Made by a program: the position numbers and the translations under genes
Shown: in pieces, positions 13,477 to 20,500 of the stretch
How positions within the stretch are numbered: position 1 is the first letter of the stretch
Layout of the letters: the number at the start of each line of letters is the position of its first letter
IMG/VR virus record: IMGVR_UViG_3300042291_002084
Span: 1 to 64,000 of that record
Reading direction: 5' to 3' (one strand)
From: a virus
DNA: 64,000 bases
Notes under the pieces: model-generated
The model's input: the letters and a program-made list of their open reading frames with translations, nothing else
The model's database searches: none
What the model was told of the DNA's origin: nothing

Positions 13477-13992
13477 ATGAAATATATTAAAGGATACAGA
13501 CTATTTGAAAATAAGTTGCTTAGTGAGTGGACTCCTGAAGAGATTAGGCCTACTCAAGATATCTCAGTAGAATTATTAGCTCAACTTTCAAAAAGCGAAG
13601 ATGACACTATTAAATATGCAGTCGCACAACATCCAAATACGCCAATGAGTGTATTAGAGGAGATGTTGGATACAACTGACTCTAATTTTATCTCTATTGA
13701 ATACTATGTAGCTAAGAATCCAAACTTATCACCAGAACTTGCAGTTAGGATAAGTCAATCTACTAGTGATAGTGTACGTGCGCAAATTGCAAAAAATCCA
13801 AATCTTCCTCTAGAAAATTTTGAAGAACTTGCCCAAGATCCTGACTGGTATGTTAGGTCAGTAATTGCACTAAGCGATAGAGTGTCAGATGAGATACTTT
13901 CAAAATTAGTTAGTGATGGCAACGAGCACGTAGTAAAGAGCGCGCGTATAGTAATTGATCATCGATTCCAAAGATTACTTAGTGAATTTTAA
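13477..13992 (+). CDS. tagged LRV-repeat protein, 171 aa
   Basis: Tag MKYIKGYRLFE followed by Asn, then about four LRV repeats (residues 48-150). Units read Val-Ala-Gln-His-Pro-Asn-Thr-Pro, Val-Ala-Lys-Asn-Pro-Asn-Leu-Ser-Pro and Ile-Ala-Lys-Asn-Pro-Asn-Leu-Pro. Solenoid repeats of this kind are binding scaffolds. It directly follows the protease gene (15 bp) and could be its partner or adaptor; that is inference. Confidence 0.75.
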   Translation: MKYIKGYRLFENKLLSEWTPEEIRPTQDISVELLAQLSKSEDDTIKYAVAQHPNTPMSVLEEMLDTTDSNFISIEYYVAKNPNLSPELAVRISQSTSDSVRAQIAKNPNLPLENFEELAQDPDWYVRSVIALSDRVSDEILSKLVSDGNEHVVKSARIVIDHRFQRLLSEF

Positions 13993-14006
13993 AATTAGAT
14001 TAGTCA

Positions 14007-14351
14007 ATGAGTGTAGATGTAGAGATATTATGGGTGCCATGTGGAGCACAGGACTTGGAATCGTGGATTGCACTAGTAGATCACGAGGTAGTTGGCCATA
14101 TCTATTTACTTCATGAAAGAGACGATCGTCTTAAATTCCTAGACGCCTGGGTGCATCCAGAATGGAGACGTAAAGGAATATTTAGAAAACTTTGGGAAGC
14201 CCGCTGGGAAAGCGTTCAAGCTCGATATTCAGGAAAGGTTGCCTATGCTTGGTGTAAGCCAGGTTCCTTACCTCTACTCCTAGAAAAAGGATTTGAAACT
14301 GGCGAAATATGTACATACGTAGAGTTAACTGTTCCTAGTAGAGATAAATAA
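14007..14351 (+). CDS. GNAT-family N-acetyltransferase, 114 aa
   Basis: Compact GNAT fold: a strand with Val-Val-Gly-His-Ile (residues 28-32), then Val-His-Pro-Glu-Trp-Arg-Arg-Lys-Gly-Ile-Phe (49-59). This is the acetyl-CoA pyrophosphate-binding motif A (Arg-x-x-Gly-x-Gly/Ala type), followed by a helix and the C-terminal strands around Leu-Glu-Lys-Gly-Phe. Transfers acetyl groups to an unknown amine. It has no tag and sits 14 bp after the LRV gene in the same operon. Confidence 0.8.
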   Translation: MSVDVEILWVPCGAQDLESWIALVDHEVVGHIYLLHERDDRLKFLDAWVHPEWRRKGIFRKLWEARWESVQARYSGKVAYAWCKPGSLPLLLEKGFETGEICTYVELTVPSRDK

Positions 14352-14369
14352 TAAAAATAAATAAAAATT

Positions 14370-14603
14370 ATGCTTTACTTTAAACATAAAAACATTGATC
14401 TTTACTCTAAATTCAATGAAGAAACTGGAGAATTAACTCACATGTCAATACATAATACTGATTTTTCTACATCTCTACAGGTAATTGAAGAGTCACAAAG
14501 AGAACTTTTAAAATCTGAACTTGCATCAAATGCAGACCCTATTGAAGCTGAAGCATTTGAAACAGCGGTTACACCAATTCGATTAAAATTAGGAACTGTG
14601 TAA
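14370..14603 (+). CDS. hypothetical protein, 77 aa (possible weak tag)
   Basis: Unrecognised small acidic protein. The first 17 residues end Ser-Lys-Phe-Asn-Glu and could be a diverged form of the tag, but the evidence is weak. Last gene before a terminator. Confidence 0.65.
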   Translation: MLYFKHKNIDLYSKFNEETGELTHMSIHNTDFSTSLQVIEESQRELLKSELASNADPIEAEAFETAVTPIRLKLGTV

Positions 14604-14624
14604 ATATTATTTGATATTAAAACA

Positions 14625-14655
14625 AATGTCTAAACAAAAGTTTAGACATTTTTTG
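14625..14655 (+). terminator. intrinsic terminator
   Basis: AATGTCTAAA-caaaag-TTTAGACATT followed by TTTT. Confidence 0.85.
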
Positions 14656-14659
14656 TTTA

Positions 14660-14668
14660 GATAAATAA
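14660..14668 (+). promoter_or_regulatory. late promoter GATAAATAA
   Basis: Late-type box directly after the terminator, 20 nt before the ATG at 14688. Starts the tail-fibre block. Confidence 0.65.
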
Positions 14669-14687
14669 CTAAAATAAAAACAATAAT

Positions 14688-16184
14688 ATGTCATTTATTA
14701 ATTGGGGATCAGAGTCTCCCAAACAAAAAGAAAATCGTCGAAGATTTGAAGAAGAGCAAATGTTATATGAGCAGGCTATTAGATTCTCTAGAACGACTGG
14801 TTCAATGGCAGGAGCAGCGGGTTCAGGATCAGTTGCAGATAAACCACCTATCGAATTATCTGCACATCAGTGTACTATCGCTGGATTCAAGATTAGATGT
14901 TCTTCAGGAGAAGAACCAGTTAAGATTTCAGTTGATTGGGGAGATGATTTTAAAGAAGACATTATAATATCTGATTCAATCGACTATACTTATTCTCATG
15001 AATATGGTGCAGGTTCTCCAGGAGAATATACTATTTTGATTAAGAGTAAACAACTTGATCGAATATCTAAATTTACAATCGACGGTGGGGTTACAAATTG
15101 GAATAAATTCCTTAGCGGAATTACTGGACTTCCTCTATTAATTAATCTAGTTGAACTTGAATTAACTTATACTTATTTAACTAATTTTGATACTGAGGCA
15201 CCGTTAGCGGCTACTCTTAATAGTCTATATCTTAATGAAAATTATGATTTAAATGAATTTAATCCAACTTATCCTTTGCCTGCAACTCTTAGTGAATTAA
15301 TTATACTATCTGGCTCAATTGATTCATTTAATTTAACTCATCCGTTGCCTGCATCAGTACAATCGCTTTCTCTAAACGGAAATGGAATGACTTCGTTTAA
15401 TTTAAACATAGAGCCAAATAACAATTTACTATTTTTAAGACTATATGGTAATCAACTCACTCAATTTACAAGCGACTTAAGTGCAGCAACAAACTTATAT
15501 AGGCTTGAACTAGATGGTAATCAAATGACATTGTTTAACCCAAGTGCACCTCTACCGAATAGTTTAAGAGTATTGTCATTATCCCAAAATCAGTTAGCTT
15601 CATTTAACCCAACTTATCAATTACCACCGCTAAATACTCTTAATTTAGGATCAAATAGGTTAACAACATTTGGATATTCTCATCCATGGCCACAGTATTT
15701 AACGTATTTATATTTACAAAATAATTTATTAACTTCGTTTAACCCTACTTACCGAGTTACAAGTGCTGAAGTTTTTCAACTTAGTGATAACATGTTAACA
15801 TCATTTGACTATTCCCATGTATTGCCAAGCAATATACAGCACCTTTCATTATATGGAAATAGATTAACGTCATTTTCATTAATTCAACCTTTTCCAGCAA
15901 ACGGGCGAAGTATCTATGTATATGGAAATAATCAGCTGACTTCAGTAGATCTTTCAAATGTTACTAATCCAACTGACCAGCTAAATTCAGTATGGTTTGC
16001 TTGGTGTAAACTTCCATCATCTGAAATAAATGAGATACTTATCCATTGTAATACAATAATGACAACTAGTAAAAGTCGCCAAATTCGATTAGATGGACAA
16101 TCCCCTGCTGCTCCACCGAGTGGTGCTGGACTTAGCGCTAAGACTTCTTTACAAGCAAAAGGGGTTTACGTATATACAGATTAA
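14688..16184 (+). CDS. tail-associated PKD/LRR protein, 498 aa
   Basis: Residues 1-45 (Ile-Asn-Trp-Gly-x-Glu-Ser, then a charged helix and Thr-Gly-rich turn) match the start of the protein at 16574-16969. They are probably a virion attachment module. Residues 60-125 look like a PKD-type beta domain (Val-Asp-Trp-Gly-Asp, then Tyr-Ser-His-Glu-Tyr and Gly-Glu-Tyr-Thr). Residues 145-450 are irregular leucine-rich repeats of about 22 residues with the recurring unit Leu-Thr-Ser-Phe-Asn-Pro-Thr-Tyr. LRRs of this kind bind host surfaces or proteins, so a receptor-binding role is likely. The frame is followed directly by 16192. Confidence 0.75.
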   Translation: MSFINWGSESPKQKENRRRFEEEQMLYEQAIRFSRTTGSMAGAAGSGSVADKPPIELSAHQCTIAGFKIRCSSGEEPVKISVDWGDDFKEDIIISDSIDYTYSHEYGAGSPGEYTILIKSKQLDRISKFTIDGGVTNWNKFLSGITGLPLLINLVELELTYTYLTNFDTEAPLAATLNSLYLNENYDLNEFNPTYPLPATLSELIILSGSIDSFNLTHPLPASVQSLSLNGNGMTSFNLNIEPNNNLLFLRLYGNQLTQFTSDLSAATNLYRLELDGNQMTLFNPSAPLPNSLRVLSLSQNQLASFNPTYQLPPLNTLNLGSNRLTTFGYSHPWPQYLTYLYLQNNLLTSFNPTYRVTSAEVFQLSDNMLTSFDYSHVLPSNIQHLSLYGNRLTSFSLIQPFPANGRSIYVYGNNQLTSVDLSNVTNPTDQLNSVWFAWCKLPSSEINEILIHCNTIMTTSKSRQIRLDGQSPAAPPSGAGLSAKTSLQAKGVYVYTD

Positions 16185-16191
16185 TAAAATT

Positions 16192-16554
16192 ATGAAAGAT
16201 CTAATATTTGCATATTCTCAATTTATTAATGAGTCTAGAACAGCTGGGCTAAATTTTATTGAATTCTCAAAAGCTCGACTTGAAGGTGCCTCTAAGATTA
16301 CCAAAATGGCTAAGGAGAAGGGCGGATCTGCCTTATTAACATATCAACATTTTGTAGTTAAGTTACCTTATTATAAGAAGGCCTCACTTGGAAAATTTGA
16401 TAGTTCCATAATGCAAACGGAGCTTTCTAAACTAGTAAAAGACTTAGCTCGAGGGACCTCAAATAAAATTAGACTTGAGCAGGTAGAATTTCAAAGATTA
16501 GTTGGTAAAATTGAGGTAATTGGAGAGTTATTAATTAAGTTCCAAGATAAATAA
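16192..16554 (+). CDS. tagged hypothetical protein, 120 aa
   Basis: I place the start at the ATG at 16192, because it gives the tag MKDLIFAYSQFINE followed by Ser; an earlier in-frame ATG at 16093 would lie inside the previous gene. The body is basic and helical, with no recognised domain. It is the only tagged gene inside the fibre block. Confidence 0.75.
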   Translation: MKDLIFAYSQFINESRTAGLNFIEFSKARLEGASKITKMAKEKGGSALLTYQHFVVKLPYYKKASLGKFDSSIMQTELSKLVKDLARGTSNKIRLEQVEFQRLVGKIEVIGELLIKFQDK

Positions 16555-16573
16555 TTAAAATTAACCAAGAGTA

Positions 16574-16969
16574 ATGGGGCAAATAAATTGGGGCATAGAA
16601 TCTAACGCTCAAAGAAAAGCTCGTCGTAAACAATACGAAGAGGATGAACTTTGGATGAGGGCTGTACAATTAGCTAGAATTACAGGAGCAGTTGGATTTA
16701 ATGCAGTAACTGGTGCAGGTGGAGAAGTTCCACCACGTCAACCAGCAATGGTCAATAAGTCAACTCCTGCAGGTTTAGTAGACGGCTTAAATACTCAATT
16801 TATCTTGGAATATGAACCTATTCCAGGCAGTGACCACCTATATATGAATGGACTTTTACAAGATAACGAATTTGGAGGAGATTACATGATAAATAAGAAT
16901 ATAATTACATTCGATGAACCTCCAATAATAGGTTCAGTTATTAAATGTACTTACATGATATTTATTTAA
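16574..16969 (+). CDS. small tail-fibre accessory protein, 131 aa
   Basis: Two modules. Residues 1-45 resemble the N-terminus of the LRR protein at 14688 (Ile-Asn-Trp-Gly-x-Glu-Ser and Thr-Gly). Residues 62-131 resemble the last 70 residues of the 1905-aa fibre (Leu-Tyr-Met-Asn-Gly-Leu-Leu versus Ile-Tyr-Ile-Ser-Gly-Leu-Leu, with a similar ending). A minimal two-module protein of this kind could be a linker or chaperone for the fibres. Confidence 0.7.
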   Translation: MGQINWGIESNAQRKARRKQYEEDELWMRAVQLARITGAVGFNAVTGAGGEVPPRQPAMVNKSTPAGLVDGLNTQFILEYEPIPGSDHLYMNGLLQDNEFGGDYMINKNIITFDEPPIIGSVIKCTYMIFI

Positions 16970-16988
16970 AATTACAATATACACTAAA

Positions 16989-17219
16989 ATGGAGGAAGCT
17001 AAATATTCAACATCTGATCTATACTTAAGCGCATTCTTAAAATCGAATGGACAAAAAATGAGTGTTGTTAAAAATAAGAACAAGGCAACTTTTGTTTTTG
17101 ACGAAACTCAAGAATTAAATACCTTAGTAAATAACTATTTAACTGATGATGCTCAGTGTAATCCATTAAGTTTTGCAAACGCAATAAAAAATATTAAAAA
17201 TTTATTATATAATCTCTAA
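16989..17219 (+). CDS. hypothetical protein, 76 aa
   Basis: Unrecognised; Asn- and Lys-rich, likely alpha/beta. It ends just before the structured leader of the giant fibre gene. Possibly a fibre chaperone by position. Confidence 0.6.
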   Translation: MEEAKYSTSDLYLSAFLKSNGQKMSVVKNKNKATFVFDETQELNTLVNNYLTDDAQCNPLSFANAIKNIKNLLYNL

Positions 17220-17264
17220 CTTTTTAAAAATCAGTTAGATATATAATATAGAGAACACTTTTAT

Positions 17265-17500
17265 AATATTTATATCAACGGTAAATCCGTTTAATTATTT
17301 AAATTAATAACATACTTAAGGAAGGCTATCATAGCTTTCGTATATTTTATTAAAATTTATCCCCTTATCTAGTGATGATTCATATCTATTGAAGTATAAC
17401 AAACGTTGTATTGAATCATCAGTATTCCAACATTTAGATTAATATTTAACAAGGCGGCAACTGTTCCGTCCGCATCGTCATATTTTAATATCTATGAAAA
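17265..17500 (+). ncRNA. structured leader or small RNA upstream of the giant fibre gene
   Basis: This 326-bp gap has no gene but several hairpins: AAACGGATT-type arms near 17278-17293, GAAGGCTAT/ATAGCTTTC (17321-17339), a 10-bp stem at 17373-17382 with 17412-17421, and GCGG/CCGC near 17455-17483. Such density of stems in an AT-rich genome suggests a regulatory 5' UTR or an RNA gene. Function unknown. Confidence 0.4.
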
Positions 17501-17545
17501 TAATCGGTGTGTAAATTTACAGTCATAAAAATAAATTAAAAAAAT

Positions 17546-20500
17546 ATGGCAAAAACTAAAATTATATTAAATCGCCAATCTGATTTAATACTTAATAGTG
17601 CACAAATAGTTCAGCCAGTAGGAATCGTAAAATCAGATTTACCAGGATTAGTAGATGATCTATCTTCTCTAGGAACGGCAATTGATGCTGAGGAATCATC
17701 TAGGATTGCGGCGATTAGCTCTGAAGAGACTGCGCGTATTGCAGCAGATTCAGGTTTATCTTCTGAAATTTCAGTAGAACGTGTTCGTATTAACACAATC
17801 CTTAGTGGATCCGATGTTAATTTAAACCAGTTTAAGGAAGTAGTCGATTTTGTTAACTCTATTGATTTAGCTAATGATAATGCATTATTGGCCGCAGTTA
17901 CTGATATTACATCTGACCTTACTGCTGAATCTGCAAGAGCGCTTGCTGCTGAATCTACATTAACTACTGACTTATCATCTGAGGTGTCTGCACGAATTTC
18001 TGCAGTATCTGATGAAGAATCTGCTAGAATTGCTGGAGATAATTCACTAGCTTCTGATTTAGCTGATGAGATGTCTGCTCGTATTGCAGCAGATGACCAA
18101 TTATCTTCTGATCTAGCTGATTTACAGACATACGTCGATACTACTGTTAATTCTGCTATTAGTACTCTGACTTCTGACTTAACTGATGAGACCTCTGCTC
18201 GTATTGCTGATGTTAATGCTGAAGAGACTAGAGCTCTTGCTGCTGAGGCTGCTTTACAATCTGCTATTGATGCAGAAACTGCTGCAAGAATTGCTGCTGA
18301 TGAAACTCTAGATGATAAAATTGCTGATATTATCTCTAATAGTAATGCTCCTATAGTTGACTCGTTTACTGAAATGGTGGCTAGTTTAGAAGCTGAAATC
18401 ACTAGAGCTGAAGCCGCAGAAATGGAAATTTCTATCAATTTAACAGAAGAAGAAACACGTGCTCTTGCTGCTGAAGTTGTATTACAAGATGCTATCGATG
18501 CTGAAGAGACTCGTGCTACTGCGGCTGAAGCTGTATTACAGGCTGCTATTGATGCTGAAACCGCTGCTCGTATTGCTGCTGATGAAACTCTTGACGATAA
18601 AATCGCAGATATTATCTCTAATACTAATGCTCCTATCGTTGACTCATTCACTGAAATGGTTGCTAGTTTAGATACTGAAATTGCTAGAGCTGAAGCTGCT
18701 GAAGATGTATTAACTAACAATTTAGATGCGGAAGTTACTCGTGCTACTGATGCTGAAGCTGCATTGGATGCCGCTAAATTAAATTTAGCAGGTGGTACTA
18801 TGTCTGGTGCTATTGATATGAATGGTAATAGCATCAATGACGTTAATAATATTACAGCAAATAATACTACTTCAGGTACTGTAAGTGTTAATAATTTATT
18901 TGATTTAGATGCCGGTGCTATCTATTTTGGAAATAACTTAGATGGTGATAATGCTCAAACTATTATCAACCTTCCACTACCAACAAATGGAGGTGATGCT
19001 GCTAATAAAGCTTATGTCGATGCTCAAGCTTTAAGAATCGATGCTATCCTTGAAGGATCTGATGTTGACTTGAATCAATTCAAAGAGGTAGTTGATTTTG
19101 TACAATCTATTGACTTAAGTAACGATGAAGCATTAATGAATGCTATGATTAATATCGAAACGTCAATTGCTCAAGAAACTGCTGATCGTGAAACTGCTGA
19201 TTCTGTAATCGAAGATATAATTTCAACTTTAGATCAAACGTTAACTTCTAACATTTCTACTTTAACATCTACATTAGATACTGAAATCTCAGAAAGAATA
19301 TCTGCGATTGACTCGGTTGAGTCTAGTATTTCAGATCTTTCTGATTCTTTAGATTCATCGGTTATTACTATTAATGATTCTATTAATGGAGTTTCTATCG
19401 ACTTATCTGATGAAGTTATTAGAGCTACTGCTGCTGAAACCTTACTTCAATCTAATATTGATGACCAAGCACTAAGAATTACTACTATCCTTGAAGGTTC
19501 TGACGTTGACTTGAATCAATTCAAAGAAGTAGTTGACTTTGTTAACTCTATAGATTTGACAAACGATGAAGCATTAATGAATGCGATGATTAATATCGAG
19601 GATTCTATTGCTCAAGAAACTTCTAGTAGAGAATCTGCTGATTTAGTAATTGAAGATATGATTTCTTCTTTAGATCTATCGTTATCTTCTAATATGTCTA
19701 TATTAACTAATACGGTAGATACTGAAATTGCAGATAGAATATCCGCTATTGAAACGGTTGAGACTAGTATTTCTGATCTTACTACTACTTTAGATGCTTC
19801 AATTATGACTATTAATGATTCTATTAATGGTGTTGCATCTGATGTATCTGCGGAAGAAGCTAGAGCTATTGCTGCTGAAACCGCACTTCAAACTAGTATT
19901 AACACTCAAGCTGAAGCAATTTCTGCTATTCTTGAAGGATCTGATGTTGACTTAAATCAATTTCGTGAAGTAGTTGCTTTTGTTGAAAGTATTGATTTAA
20001 CAAATGATGAAGCATTAATGAATGCAGTTGTTAATATTGAAACATCAATTTCTCAAGAAACTGGTGATCGTGAAGCTGCTGATTCTGTAATTTCTGATAC
20101 TATTTCTTCTTTAGATCAAACGTTAACTTCTAACATTTCTACTTTAACATCTACATTAGATACTGAAATTGCAGATAGAATATCTGCTATTGAATCAGTT
20201 GAGGATGCTATCTCGGATGTTTCTGATTCATTAGATTCTTCAGTTATATTTATTAATGATTCTATTAATGGTAAATTAGACGTAACTGGTGGTTATATGA
20301 CTGGTGATATCAACATGAGTGGTGGTTATAATATTAACAATGCATTTAGGGTTAATGCTGATGGAATTAATACAAATAAGTTAAATAGCCCTAATAATAA
20401 TATTGAGTTAGCTGTACCTTTAAATACGCAAGGTAATGCTATTACTAACTTGCCAGCACCTACAAACGGAGGAGACGCAGCTAACAAGACTTATGTTGAT

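Noticed and set aside
17611-18837. Long minus-strand open frame (408 codons) inside the fibre gene
   Set aside because: It is antisense to the Ala-rich fibre repeats; GCT/GCA-rich codons leave the other strand without stops. The product is low-complexity Ser/Ala with no plausible fold.
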